Assembly: GCF_030066895.1 (NCBI RefSeq)
Contig: NZ_JASJAV010000004.1
Span: 1-64,000, forward strand
Length of the DNA stretch: 64,000 nt
Origin: Breoghania sp.
GTDB taxonomy: Bacteria; Pseudomonadota; Alphaproteobacteria; Rhizobiales; Stappiaceae
Direction of reading: 5' to 3'
In this document: positions 27,991 through 38,364 of the stretch, one piece after another
Layout: every line of letters begins with the position of its first letter
Numbering within the stretch: position 1 is the stretch's first letter
The notes under the pieces: generated by a model
Databases searched by the model: none
What the model was told of the DNA's origin: nothing
What the model saw: only the letters and a program-made list of their open reading frames with translations
Position numbers and translations under genes: made by a program

Positions 27991-29182
27991 CATGAAAGCT
28001 CTTTTCAAACAGCATCATCACGACCTTGTTGCAGAGCTCCGGGACGCAATGCAGAAAATTGTTCTGCCGCACCTGGATGAGATCGAAAGCACGGAAACGA
28101 TCCTCGACGAGATCTACCGCTACATGGCCGAGGCGGGCTAGTACGGCATTTCGATCCCGCGCGAATATGGAGGCCGGGATCTGGGCCACCTTTCCCGCTT
28201 CCTCGCCATCGAGGAAGCATCGCGCGCCTGCGGTGCGATCGGCGGGGCGCTGCAATCCGCGATCCTCGGGACCGCGATGGTTCAATTCTACGGTTCGCAG
28301 ATGCAGAAGCAGAGGTGGCTGCCGCATTTTGTGGACGGAAGCCGCGCCATCTCCATCTGTGTCACGGAGCCCGGCTCCGGCTCCCATGTGCTCGGAATGC
28401 AGACGACGGCCCGGCAGGAGGGGGACGAGTATGTGCTCAACGGTACCAAGTGCTGGATCGACAACTCCCATATCGCGAATGTGCATGGCGTTATCGCTCG
28501 GACCGGCGAAGGCTCCTCCGGCCTCAGCGCATTTCTCATCGAAGCCGATCGGGACGGCGTGCGCCCGGGGAAGGCGAACGACAATACGGGGTTGCGGGGG
28601 TTCAATATCAGCGAGGTGATTTTCGAGGAGTGCCGTATCTCGGCCTCCAATCTGATCGGGGAAATCGGGATGGGGCTGGAGATCGTTCACCAGTCGATCA
28701 CCAATTACGGTAAGCCGAACCTTACGGCGGTGGCTCTGGGCGTCCATCAGGCCATTTTCGATGCCACGCTGAAATATGCAAGCCAGCGCAGCATGTACGG
28801 TAAGCCTCTCACGGAGCTGGAATCCGCGCGGCTGAAGATCGGCGACATCTATTCCCGCCTGAAGCTCGCGCAGCAATCGGCCTACTGGGCGATGTACCTT
28901 CTCGATCATCAGAACCAGGCCGACGAGGAGATCATCCTGGCGAAACTCACCGGGGTGGAAAATGCGTTCACGTCCGCCAAGGCCGCGATGGATCTCTACG
29001 CGGCGCGCGGCACATCACGGGAGATGCGCGTTGAGCGCTTCTTGCGCGATCTCCTGATGGTCTTCCCGCCGGCAGGCACATCCGATGTTCACCGGAAACG
29101 TCTGTCGGAAATCGCCATGGGGAGATACGTGCCCAGCGTGCGCGCAGAACGCCAGGTCGAAATGGAACGCGGGGTTACCTGA
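27991..29182 (+). pseudogene. Acyl-CoA dehydrogenase, internal amber stop
   Basis: This FAD enzyme catalyses alpha,beta-dehydrogenation of acyl-CoA. ATG 27991 has a good ribosome site. TAG at 28138-28140 falls after YMAEAG and before YGISIPREYGG. The rest is in frame: the N-terminal helices, ICVTEPGSGSHVLGM (usually GSD), the EVIFEECRI strand, and a C-terminal helical domain with the ARGTSREMRVERFLRD region where the catalytic Glu lies in many members. The next gene, a thioesterase-like protein, follows at once, which suggests a two-gene acyl-CoA module. Confidence 0.87.
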
Positions 29183-29183
29183 T

Positions 29184-29627
29184 ATGTGTGATGTTCTGGG
29201 AGTCGGTATGCAACACGAACTCAAGTTCGATGTGCTGCGCGAGAAGACGATGCCTTTTCTCTATCCGGAATCTCCGGAATCTCCGGAATTTCAGGAAATA
29301 CCGGAAATCTTCGCCACGTGCTACATGATCGGCTTGATGGAATGGTGCTGCATCCAGGCGCTTGAACCGGCCATCGAGGGCGGCGAAGGCAATCTCGGCG
29401 TCTTTGTGCAATCGACCCATTCGGCCGCGACGCCTCCCGGCTGTGTCGTCAAGGTTCAGGCGACGATTTCGGTCATCGAAGGACGGAAGATCACCTGGGA
29501 TGTGGTGGCGTGGGAGGATCTCGATGAAATCGGCAGAGGTCAGATTTCACTCGCCGTGGTCGCGTGGGATCGCTTCAACGCGAAGCTTCAGGAGAAGCAG
29601 CAGAAAGTCCTGTTGATGCACGCTTGA
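29184..29627 (+). CDS. Hot-dog fold thioesterase-like protein (FlK-type)
   Basis: This 147-residue protein has the fluoroacetyl-CoA-thioesterase-like pattern: EIPEIFATCYMIGLMEWCCIQAL (strand, turn, long helix), then GVFVQSTHSAATPPGCVVKVQATIS and a final strand pair. It probably hydrolyses a small acyl-CoA or binds acyl groups. ATG 29184 is used; ATG 29208 (MQHELKF) is closer to the usual start. Near residue 30 a 9-bp unit is repeated three times in frame (PESPESPEF), an expansion not expected in the family. Confidence 0.78.
   Translation: MCDVLGVGMQHELKFDVLREKTMPFLYPESPESPEFQEIPEIFATCYMIGLMEWCCIQALEPAIEGGEGNLGVFVQSTHSAATPPGCVVKVQATISVIEGRKITWDVVAWEDLDEIGRGQISLAVVAWDRFNAKLQEKQQKVLLMHA
29264..29290 (+). 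repeat. 9-bp unit repeated three times
   Basis: Units 29264-29272, 29273-29281 and 29282-29290 (last base differs) lie in the thioesterase-like gene. The repeat is in frame and adds Ser-Pro-Glu steps. Confidence 0.9.
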
Positions 29628-29643
29628 CGACGCCTTCCGGTTG

Positions 29644-29670
29644 GCCTTGGGCGTTATCTTCGCCCAGGGC
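29644..29670. terminator. Two-way terminator between convergent genes
   Basis: A 10-bp stem (29644-29653 with 29661-29670, one G-T pair) with a 7-base loop is followed by a T-rich run. It separates the thioesterase gene (plus) from the DMT permease gene (minus). Confidence 0.75.
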
Positions 29671-29729
29671 TTTCGTGTTTTGATCAGGGATCAGGCGGAG
29701 GGGGATGGAGTGCTCCTTGAGGGGGCGTC

Positions 29730-30635
29730 CTATGCCGTCATCGGCTTCAGCTCCCTTTGTCCGTGGCAACGTGGCGGGGTTTGGCCCTTGCTGCGGGCAG
29801 CGGCCTGTCCGAGCCAGACCGATCCCAGCACCACGATTGAACCCACGATCTGGACGGGCGTCAGCGTCTGGTTCAGCCAGAGCCAGCCGAGCGCGACCGC
29901 GGTCAGCGGGCTCATCATGCCGAGCATGGAAATGGCGGGCGGCTCGATGCGGGCAACGCCGCGAAACCACAGCCAGTAGGTTGCCGCGGCCCCGATCAGC
30001 CCGAGCCAGGTGAGACCGGCGACATTCGCCATGCTGAGGGACGGCGAGGCCGGTTCCAGAATGAGGGCCACGGGCACGAGCAGGATCCCGCCCGCCGTCA
30101 GTTGCCAGGCGGTGAAGGTGAGGGCGGAGACCGGCGGTTGCCATTTACGCGACAGCACCGTTCCTGCCGCCATGGAGGCTGCACCGCCGAGCCCGGCGGC
30201 AATGTCGATCGGGTCAAGCGCGGCATCGGGGCCGAGAACGAGCATCGCCACGCCGCTAACACCCGCAATCGCCGCGATCATTGAGGTGAGGTGGATCGCA
30301 GAACCCAGAAGGGCACGCGACAGGCCCAGGACGATCAGGGCCTGCGTCGCGCTGAGTGTTGCGGTAACGCCACCGGGCAGCCGGTAGGCGGAGATAAACA
30401 GAAGCGACCAGAACAGTGCGAAATTGAGCGCACCGAGAATGAAGGTGCGGCCGAGCCATTCAACGGGTGGCAGATTGCGCGTCACCAGTAGCAGGAGCAG
30501 TCCGGCGGGGAGCACTCGCAGCACGGCGAGGGTGATCGGATAACCGACTGGAAGGGCTTCGGTGGTGACCAGATAGGTGCTGCCCCAGATTGCGGGGGCG
30601 AGCACGGTCAGGAGAGTGTTTCTCGCGCGGGTCAT
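29730..30635 (-). CDS. EamA/DMT-family transporter
   Basis: The 301-residue product starts at ATG 30635 and has ten spans with both EamA repeats complete: LAPAIWGSTYLVTTEALP at the start, AGVSGVAMLVLGPDAALD at the end of the first repeat, and PPAISMLGMMSPLTAVALGWLWL near the end. It is likely an exporter of a small metabolite. The frame is intact. It lies downstream of the DsbA-like and WrbA-like genes on the same strand. Confidence 0.9.
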   Translation of the reverse strand: MTRARNTLLTVLAPAIWGSTYLVTTEALPVGYPITLAVLRVLPAGLLLLLVTRNLPPVEWLGRTFILGALNFALFWSLLFISAYRLPGGVTATLSATQALIVLGLSRALLGSAIHLTSMIAAIAGVSGVAMLVLGPDAALDPIDIAAGLGGAASMAAGTVLSRKWQPPVSALTFTAWQLTAGGILLVPVALILEPASPSLSMANVAGLTWLGLIGAAATYWLWFRGVARIEPPAISMLGMMSPLTAVALGWLWLNQTLTPVQIVGSIVVLGSVWLGQAAARSKGQTPPRCHGQRELKPMTA

Positions 30636-30681
30636 GTTATCGGGTTCCTGAAATGGGCGTGGGCGCGCGCTGTGCCGAGGC

Positions 30682-31318
30682 TCAGGCCACAGCGGCGAGG
30701 TGAATGGCGGCGCGAATCTGCGCGCGAAGATCATCGATCGGGCCGTTCACCAGTCGGGTGCCGGTCTCATGGACGATGAGCGGGGGGGATGGTGCAGATC
30801 TGAAAGGCGCGGGCGCGGTGCCGGTCGGCTTCAACGGCCCGTTCGGTTTCCGGATCGCCCATTGCGGCGGCAAGAGCGGAGGGACCGAGCCCGATTTCAC
30901 CGCCGATGCGAAGCAGAATGCCGGGATCGGCGACATTGAGGGCGAGCGACAGGTGTGCGCGCTGGATCCGGTCAAACATGGTCCAGTGCGCATCCTGTCC
31001 CCCCAACCTTTCGGCCGCCTTGCAGGCAAGCGCTGCGGTGTGGCCGTGCGGATAGTCGAAGGACGCCTCGCGCATCGCGTCGATATCGATCATCTCCGGC
31101 CTGTCGCTTAAAGCGCGGCAGCCGAGCCAATGGTCGAGGATCGTCTTGCGCGTTTCTTCGGGCGCGCCCCAACGCTCCCGCATTTCCGCCGGGCTTGCCT
31201 GCAGAACGAAGGTTCTGTGGCGGATGTCGAGATCGAATTCGTCGGCAATCCGCCGCATTCGGGACGAGATGTTGAAACACCAGCAGCAGACGACATCGTG
31301 AAAGAAGTCGATGGTCAG
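30682..31318 (-). pseudogene. DsbA/FrnE-family thioredoxin-fold oxidoreductase, broken
   Basis: The frame begins TIDFFHDVVCCWCFNISSRMRR, with the CxxC site (CCWC) of the DsbA/FrnE branch. It continues with helices containing ALACKAAERLGGQDAHWTMFDRIQ, typical of the inserted domain. No ATG, GTG or TTG precedes the first strand in frame; the codon there is CTG at 31316-31318, so the start has probably been lost. Near 30790 a run of G shifts the frame, and the end (LIVHETGTRLVNGPIDDLRAQI, the cis-Pro region onwards) is read in another frame to 30682. Confidence 0.78.
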
Positions 31319-31339
31319 GGCCGGGGGAGAATGCGACGA

Positions 31340-31966
31340 TCACCAGGCAATCTCCGCGATGGGTCGGGCTGCCGATAGCGCGGAGGCCAGACGGGCGACG
31401 TGGGCGCCCAGGAAGTGTGCCCCGGCGTGGTCGGTTTCCGTCGGGCTCAGAGATCCGTCGGCCCCGGCGATCGTGTCCGCACCGTACGGAGCCCCGCCGA
31501 TAACGCCTTCGCGCTGTGTTTGACCGGTGAAAGTGTAAGGCATGCCCGTCACCACCATGCCGAAATGCAGAAGCGGGATATGCGAGGATAGCATCGTCGC
31601 CTCATGGCCGCCGTGCTGCGATCCGGTGGAGGCAAAGACCGCCCCCACTTTGCCGACGAGCGCGTTCTTCGCCCAGAGTCCGCCGGCCATGTCGAGGAAC
31701 TGTTTCATCTGGCTCGCCATCATGCCGAACCGGGTCGGCGTGCCGAAAATGATTGCGTCGTAATCCGCCATGTCGGCGGGGGTGGCCTGCGGTGTGTCTT
31801 CTTCGGTGAAACCGGCCGATTTGCGCACCTCGGCGGGCACGGTTTCGGGAATGCGGCGGATGTCGACATGGGCGCCGGGCATGGACCGCGCGCCGTCTGC
31901 GACGGAGGCGGCAAGCGCGCGGACATGGCCTTAGCTGGAATGGTAGAAAACGAGAACGCGAGTCAT
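31340..31966 (-). pseudogene. WrbA-like NAD(P)H:quinone oxidoreductase, early ochre stop
   Basis: This flavodoxin-fold FMN enzyme reduces quinones by two electrons. ATG 31966 gives TRVLVFYHSS, then TAA at 31931-31933 at the position of the Tyr in the FMN phosphate loop (YHSSYGH in the family). The frame then continues as GHVRALAASVADG and carries the family motifs DYDAIIFGTPTRFGMMASQMKQF and FASTGSQHGGHEATM to the end. Only one codon is damaged. It precedes the DsbA-like gene by 21 bp. Confidence 0.87.
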
Positions 31967-32101
31967 CTTTATCCTCACGGGGCGTCGTTGGTGATGCCGG
32001 GAGGATGCTTGTTGCCGCGCGGGATTAATCCGTTGCGGGACAACTCATTCTTTACGTGAGTTGAAGAATGGGCTTTACGTGGGTTGAAAATAGGCACCGC
32101 G

Positions 32102-32995
32102 CTAGCCATTCCCCATGAGGGCGGCGCGCAGGTGGTCGAGGAAGGCGGTCGTTTTCGTATCGAGCCCCAGGCGCATCGGGGCGATCGCATAGACATGTCG
32201 CATCGGCAGCTCGTAATCGGGCAGAACCCGGACGAGTTGTCCGCCAGCTTCCGGCGCATCGGAAATGAAATCGGGAAGGGGCCCGATGCCGAAGCCCGCG
32301 ATCAGAAGATCCCGCAGAACCGGACTGGACCCGACCCGCAGGTGCGGTGTCGGCGTGAGGACATGACCGCCATCGGGTCCGGAAAGGGCCCAGTACGTGG
32401 TATCGTCGGCTAGCGTGAAGACGGCGATCTCATGCTTGTTCAAGGCGTTTGGTGTCTTCGGCGTGCCTGCGCGTGCGAGATAATCCGGGCTTGCGAACAG
32501 GCACTGGTGAACGGGGGCGAGGCGCCGGGTGACGAGTGCTGAATCGGGAAGGTCCGGCCGGACACGGATGGAGAGGCCAAAGCCTCCCTCGACCATGTCG
32601 ACGATGCGATCGTCGAAGGAGAGCGTGACCTCGAGATCTGGATGACGGGCGAGGAAGGCGGGCAGGAGCGGGGTGAGCACGATCTGGCCGAAGGAACTCG
32701 GGGCGTTGATCTTGAGGTGACCGCGCACCTCGCCCGATTGTCGGCGGATACGATCCTCCACCTGTCCGACCGCATCGAGGATCGCCTGCACCTGATCGTA
32801 ATACTGGCGGCCGTAATCGGTCAGCGACATGGTGCGCGTGGTACGGGTCAGAAGGCTGCAGCCGAGGCTTTCCTCCAGAAGCTTGATGTCCCGGCTGAGG
32901 AATGCCGGAGATACGCCGAGATCCTCCGCCGCCCGCGCGAAACTGCCGCGTTCCACGATGCGACAGAAAGCGTTCATCACCGATAGCTTGTCCAA
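32102..32995 (-). CDS. LysR-family transcriptional regulator
   Basis: The 297-residue product has its winged helix at residues 3-60 (MNAFCRIVERGSFARAAEDLG, SPAFLSRDIKLLEESLGCSLL, RTTRTMSLTDYG). This is the CrgA-like branch of LysR proteins, often next to quinone reductases. A substrate domain follows. The frame is intact. It lies 135 bp upstream of the WrbA-like gene on the same strand and is a plausible regulator of the WrbA-DsbA pair. Confidence 0.92.
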   Translation of the reverse strand: MDKLSVMNAFCRIVERGSFARAAEDLGVSPAFLSRDIKLLEESLGCSLLTRTTRTMSLTDYGRQYYDQVQAILDAVGQVEDRIRRQSGEVRGHLKINAPSSFGQIVLTPLLPAFLARHPDLEVTLSFDDRIVDMVEGGFGLSIRVRPDLPDSALVTRRLAPVHQCLFASPDYLARAGTPKTPNALNKHEIAVFTLADDTTYWALSGPDGGHVLTPTPHLRVGSSPVLRDLLIAGFGIGPLPDFISDAPEAGGQLVRVLPDYELPMRHVYAIAPMRLGLDTKTTAFLDHLRAALMGNG

Positions 32996-33211
32996 ATCGT
33001 CTCTTCCCCGTCATTTTGGCAAGCCGGTATTCTTTCCCTCACCGGACGGTAATATTGCAGATTGTACGGTGGAGCAGAATGCTTGCCTTGGAGAGAACCG
33101 GCAGGCTGTTCGAACCGGACGCCGCCCAAGCCTTTCGCGACCGCGATAGCCACATTGCCAGTCTTACGGCGACAGTCTATTCAACCCCGAACGATCGGAA
33201 GCTTTTGGAGC

Positions 33212-33892
33212 ATGGACGTGGCAGGCATCGACAAGTCCGACGGCGAGGTCGGTGAGGAAAGCATGGCGCTGAGCCAGGCCGATATTCGGGTCGTTCAGAA
33301 CGAAGAGCTGAAACAGACGCGGCGCGAGCAGATCTGCGATGCGGCGCTGGAGTTGTTCCTCGAGAAGGGCTTCGCCTCGACCACGATCCGCGATATCTGC
33401 GCCCGCTCTGGCGTGAACCAGGCGAGCATCTACGATTACATCGCGAACAAGAACGACATTCTGCGCCGTCTGTTGAACCAGCTCTGGTTTCGCGACGACG
33501 TGCAGACGCTGTCCTCGCTTTTGGCGCAGACCGACCGGCGGTTGGGAGATGTTCTGGCCGAGTATTTCCGTGAGACGTGGGAAAAGAAGGGCAAGGGCGC
33601 GCTACTTGTCTACCGCTCGGTCCCGCACATGCAGAAAGACGACCGCAAGGCCATGCGGGAGCGCGAGAGCAAGCTGATCGAGGATGCCTCGGAAGAGCTG
33701 CGCAAGCGGTTCGGGCGGGAAGAGGGCGACACGCGGCTTGAGACCTTGTCGAACCTTCTCGTCTATCTCGCGACCTTTGCCCCGATGAGAAGCTGGTTGC
33801 AGCAGGATCTGCCCCGCGAGGAAATGATCAAGACGGCCGCCGATGCGGCCGCCGCGATGATCCGTCAGGCGGTTGGTGCGTCCGAGGACTGA
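33212..33892 (+). CDS. TetR-family transcriptional regulator
   Basis: The product starts at ATG 33212 with TTGGAG just before it; the open frame extends upstream without homology. The TetR helix-turn-helix is at residues 37-85 (TRREQICDAALELFLEKGF, STTIRDICARSGVNQASIYDYI). The C-terminal domain resembles the FadR/KstR2-like group (GALLVYRSVPHMQKDDRKAM), whose members respond to acyl-CoA thioesters. The frame is intact. It converges on the TRAP permease gene and probably controls the acyl-CoA catabolic locus that follows. Confidence 0.9.
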   Translation: MDVAGIDKSDGEVGEESMALSQADIRVVQNEELKQTRREQICDAALELFLEKGFASTTIRDICARSGVNQASIYDYIANKNDILRRLLNQLWFRDDVQTLSSLLAQTDRRLGDVLAEYFRETWEKKGKGALLVYRSVPHMQKDDRKAMRERESKLIEDASEELRKRFGREEGDTRLETLSNLLVYLATFAPMRSWLQQDLPREEMIKTAADAAAAMIRQAVGASED

Positions 33893-33911
33893 GGCTTTCT
33901 CCCGGTGACGC

Positions 33912-35870
33912 TCAGGCCGCCGCGGTGGCCTTGCGCTTGTCCAGCCATATCAGGGCAACCAGAAGTGCGGAGACCGCGTCGCCGATCAATGTTGTCCAGA
34001 GACCGGGAAAGCTGGAGGCGAAGTCTGCGGCGACAATGGGAAGCCGCCAAAGGTTGCGAATCCGGCCGACGCCGATCAGATAGCGTTCTAGCCCCGCCGA
34101 TATCAGCACGATGCCGATTAGGATCAACGGCAGGATATGGATCAGGGGCCAGAGGTCTCTCTGCAGGGCCAGCGATGGTTGGAACAGGAAGAACAGCGAC
34201 ACGAAATAGATCACCACGCCGAGCCGCATGGCTGTCCATGAGGTCAGCATCGGACGGGCGCCTGCGATGGTCGCCGCCAGAAACGCGGCAGCTCCGACCG
34301 GCAGGGTGATCGCCGACAGCATCGCGTAATAGACGATGAAGAAATGAACGGCGACTTCGTTCAGTTCGCCCAACTTGACGATTGCGGGGGCGAGCGTCAC
34401 CGTCAGAAAGATGTAGGCGATGATCGCGAGCCCGGCGAGGCCCATGATGAAACAGGCCAGAACGCCGAGAGCGATGACGAGGAAGAGATTGTTGCCGCCG
34501 AGCGCAACGAGCCCGGATGTCAGCGATCCTGTCACCCCGGTGATCGTCAGGCCGCTGACGACATAGGCGATGGGCAGGATGATGGCCGCCGTCTGCGTGA
34601 CGAGAACGCCGATCTGACGCGCCATGCGGAACAGCCTGTCCGGGGTCGGTCGCGTTTCCCGGTTGAAGGTGGCCAGCGCCAGCAGCAGGACGGAGGCATA
34701 CCACGGCGCATAATATTCCCAGCGCATGATCAGGAGGCCCCAGGTCAGGAAACCTGGCACGAAGAGAAACGGCCATCCGCGCTTGACGATGGCGCGGACG
34801 GGTTCACCGTGACCTTCCTGACCCTTCAGGCCGTTGTGCGCGTCATAGGCGTCGACCTGGAGGAGAAGATCGAAATAGAACAGAAGCGAGGGCAGGATGG
34901 CGGCGAGCAGCACGGTCGAATAGGAGACGTCGATCATCACCGCCACGACGAAGGCGATGGCGCCCATGATAGGCGGCATGACGACACCGCCCATGGAGGC
35001 GCAGGCCTCGATTGCCGCCGCATAGTGGGCGGGATAGCCGACCCGCTTTATGGTGCGGATAGTGATCGTGCCGGTGCCCGCGATATTGGAGAAGACGGAG
35101 CCCGACAGGGAGCCGAAGAAGGCCGAAGTTGCGACCGACACCTTTGCCGATCCCCCGCGATAGCGGCCGAACCTGGCATTGGCTAGATCGATGAAGAATT
35201 CTCCGGCTCCTGCTGCGATGAGCACTCCGGCGAAGACGAGAAGGCTGAGGACGATTTCCGCCACGATCTTGGTCGTGATGCCCATCATGCCCTCCGGTCG
35301 GAAGACGTGGGACTCGATCATGGAGGGAAAGTCGTAGGGGATGCCCATCAGAAGGCCGGGCATCCGGTCGGCGACCAGCGGAAATGTTCCGAACACCAGA
35401 ACCACGAGAAAGAAGGGCAGGCCACGGGTGCGCCGTGCGACCTCCATCATGAGAAGCCACATCGTGACCCGGGCCGTCAGGTTCGACCAGCTGTAGAGCG
35501 CGATATTCCAGGTGTTGAGCGAGATCCAGACGGAGACGGAAAGCGCGATCAGCGCGGCGGCGATATCGTAGACAGGGATCCTCGCCGCACCTCTGTGGGC
35601 GGGGATGGCAATGAACGCGGCCACGGTAAAGAGGCCGATGAACAACCAGTAATAGCGGCCCTCCAGCATGACCGTGCCGCCGATCTGGATGCCGAAGATA
35701 TAGATCACGCCCAGCGCGAGGCCCGTCGTGCAGGTGAGGGTGAAGAGGATGCTCCGCAGCGAGTAGGTCGCCCCGAGCCGCGTGATCTCGGACGGGGGCA
35801 GGTGCGCGTCCTAGCCCCTGGAGCAGATCTTGCCTGCTCCGGCGGCTGCGGCAGTCTCAAACTGAGCCAT
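33912..35870 (-). pseudogene. Fused TRAP transporter permease (TAXI type), early amber stop
   Basis: This large permease fuses the small and large TRAP subunits. From ATG 35870 the first 19 codons are followed by TAG at 35811-35813 (CSRG-stop-DAHLPPSE). The frame then runs without a break through the first span (FTLTCTTGLALGVIYIFGI) to 33912. The DctM signature regions are visible: SGSVFSNIAGTGTITIRTIKRVGYP and EACASMGGVVMPPIMGA. A truncated product of 598 residues could start at GTG 35708, inside the first span, so loss of function is likely but not certain. It was co-transcribed with the TAXI binding protein upstream. Confidence 0.85.
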
Positions 35871-35921
35871 GACCGATGTTCCTGATTTCGCGTTGACGTC
35901 CCATGGACGGAGGCACTCGGA

Positions 35922-37110
35922 TCACAAGCGTGACCGGAAACCTTCTAGCCCTTCGGTGTGCGTCTTCAGGATTTCGGCGAAGGTTTCGTCGTCGGGAGAG
36001 GGGCGGATGCCCTGCTCGCGTGCATCCTCAAGCGCGGCGTTGCGCACCTTCACCCATGCATCCATCTGGGCGATCGCCGCCTCGTTGCGCGCGTCGTCCT
36101 CCTCGCTCCAAAGCCCGGCCTCGCGCAGATAGCGAACCGTGCCCTCATGGACGGGAAGCGGGGTGCGATCGAGATAGGCGCGGAAAATCTCGCCGGACAT
36201 GCGTGTCGCTAGGGGGTGCGTCGCCTTGTAGTCGTCGTAGGATTCAGCGAGCCATTTCGCCATGTGATAGGCGAAATCAGCATCGGCTGCGGCTGGCACG
36301 ACATAGATGAAATTCGAGGTGGATCCGTCGATCCCGTGTGCGCTTTGAACGCCCATGGCAATCTTGGTGAGGATCAGCATGGGACGCGCCTTCAGATATC
36401 CGTTCCATCCCTCCTTGTCGTCGATCGACATGGGCAGCCATTTGATGCCGCCGGGGGCTGCTTCCATTTCCGACAGGAGCGAGCTGACCGGTGAACACAG
36501 GGCCACGTCAGCTTTGCCGTCGGTAACGAATCGACAATTCTCGGCATAGCTCGAGGCCGGAACGAAGGTGAACTTCTCCATCGCTTCCTGCGGTGTTAGG
36601 CCGGTCAGCGCGGGCAGGCCCATTTGAACCGATGTGACAAGGGTGGGAGAAAACAGGCTCGTCGCCACACGGTATCCACCCTTGGCGAGGTCCTTGAGAC
36701 TGGTCAGATCGGGGTTGCCTGAGGCCACATATCCCCACGGCGTATCGTTGTGATGCCAGAGGATCCGCATCGGCCGGGCCGGGACTTGCCGAATAGGCGC
36801 CGATCCCTTCAATCTGGCTGCGGATTTCCGAGGTGGAGGCGATGTGGATCGTTTTCTTAGTCGTGAGGCGCTGATAGCGCGCCATTTAGTTGCCTTCCGG
36901 CACGATGCGCACCGTCACGCCCGTTTCCGCCTGCATGACGGGTGCCCAGTCATTTGTGGATGCGAAGCTGCCGGTGGTGGTTGCCCGGTGTTCCGATCAC
37001 CAGAAGGCGCGGCCATTTGTATGCGTCCTGCGCCGCAACGGGCGCGGCATGGAGGCCGAATGCGGCAAGGCTTAACGCAAGAATGCGGGTGGTAAATATC
37101 GACTTCCTCC
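35922..37110 (-). pseudogene. TAXI-type TRAP substrate-binding protein, multiply broken
   Basis: This periplasmic receptor served the TRAP permease. A signal peptide (LALSLAAFGLHAAPVAAQ) is readable near 37090-37030 but has no standard start codon in frame. The frame shifts after LLVIGTPG, continues as TGSFASTNDWAPVM, meets TAA near 36885 (VPEGN-stop-MARYQRL) and shifts again near 36790. From 36812 the rest is open (SGNPDLTSLKDLAKGGYRVA, YAENCRFVTDGKADVALCSPVS, IDGSTSNFIYVVPAAADADF). The exact left limit is uncertain by a few bases. Confidence 0.78.
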
Positions 37111-37263
37111 CTAGGGTCGATTGACGTCATCTCGCTCGTCGCGCGGTTCCCGCTTCTGTGGCCGAAATCTGCATCGCGGGTCGCAATACCCGCAGCCTCT
37201 TTGCGAGGCGTAATCTTTCAAGTTGCCTGACAAGTGACAGGATCAAAGCAAGCCGGTCGACTG

Positions 37264-38364
37264 TCAATCTATCTCGCTGTTTGTCGCGATCTCGCGTCCA
37301 AGGGCTGCAACGGCCATCGCGCGCCGGGCGTCGCGTACCGGATCGGCGCGGTTGCTGGAGATATTCCCCAGAACGGCTCGAGCTGCGACCCCATGCACGA
37401 TGGCGGCATAGCGAAAACACGAGAAGGCCAGGAAAAGCGGCCAGTCGTCGAGATGCTCTCGTCCGCTCGCAATCCGGTAGTGGTCGAGCAATTCGTTCTC
37501 GGTGGGTAGCCCGCATGCGACCAGATCCGGCAATTCGGGCAATTGGCGGGGCAGGTGGTAGGGCAGCATCAGGTAGGCGAGATCGGACAGGAGATGCCCG
37601 ATGGTGGACAACTCCCAGTCGAGCACCGCGACCGGGAGCGGTTCTTGCGGGTGCAGGATCACGTTGCCCAGCCGATAATCGCCGTGGACGATGCTTGCCT
37701 CGTCTGGCACGGCCCCGTGTTCTTCAAGCCAGTCGCGAAGCTAGTCCATGTCCGAATGGTCGAGCTCTGTCGGAAGGGTGCTTTTTGCGGCCGAGTATTT
37801 CCCTGACCAGCGGCGCACCTGGCGCGCCATGAATCCTTCCGGTCGGCCGTAATCGCCAAGGCTCTGCCTGCGCCAGTCGACCCGGTGAAGCGCGGCGAGC
37901 GTATCGACAAGCGCGAAGGCTAGCGGGCGACACTGGTCGCGGGCAATAGGGCCCATCCCCGGATCGGATACGACTCGGCCTTCGACGTGTTCCATCACGA
38001 AGAATTACACGCCGATGACGGCCGGGTCGTCGCCATAGGCGATCATCTTCGGGACTCGGACTGGTGTGTCCGCAAGTGCGGCCATGATCCGGTATTCGCG
38101 ATTGACGGCATGGGCCTTGGGGAGAAGCTCTCCCGGCGGTTTCTTGCGCAGGACGTACCGCGCCCCGCTTGCCGTCTCGATCAGAAAGGTCGGGTTCGAC
38201 ATGCCGCCTTCGAACTGAAGCACATGAAGCGCACCGGGGTCCTCGCCGGGTTCGCGGGCGAGCCAGTAACGGACCGCTTGATCGTCAAAATGGTGAATGG
38301 TGCGTGGGGAAAGGAGCGTGGAAGGCACGGGGCTTGGCGTTCCTGAAGCTTGGGCTGCGATCAA
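37264..38364 (-). pseudogene. APH-family phosphotransferase of the acyl-CoA dehydrogenase-associated type, two in-frame stops
   Basis: This is an aminoglycoside-phosphotransferase-fold kinase like the kinase domain of ACAD10/11 and its bacterial partners, which phosphorylate hydroxyacyl-CoAs. TTG 38364 overlaps the upstream hydratase stop. Motifs: FEGGMSNPTFLI (nucleotide loop), YVLRKKPPG (Lys), IVHGDYRLGNVI (catalytic loop), AVLDWELSTIG (metal Asp). TAA at 38005-38007 precedes FFVMEHVEGRV, and TAG at 37741-37743 precedes LRDWLEEHG (CAG likely). Catalytic residues are unchanged, so decay is recent. Confidence 0.85.

Noticed and set aside
33062..33211. An upstream start for the TetR gene at 33062, giving 276 residues.
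   Set aside because: The extra 50 residues have no TetR-like content, and a ribosome site precedes ATG 33212.
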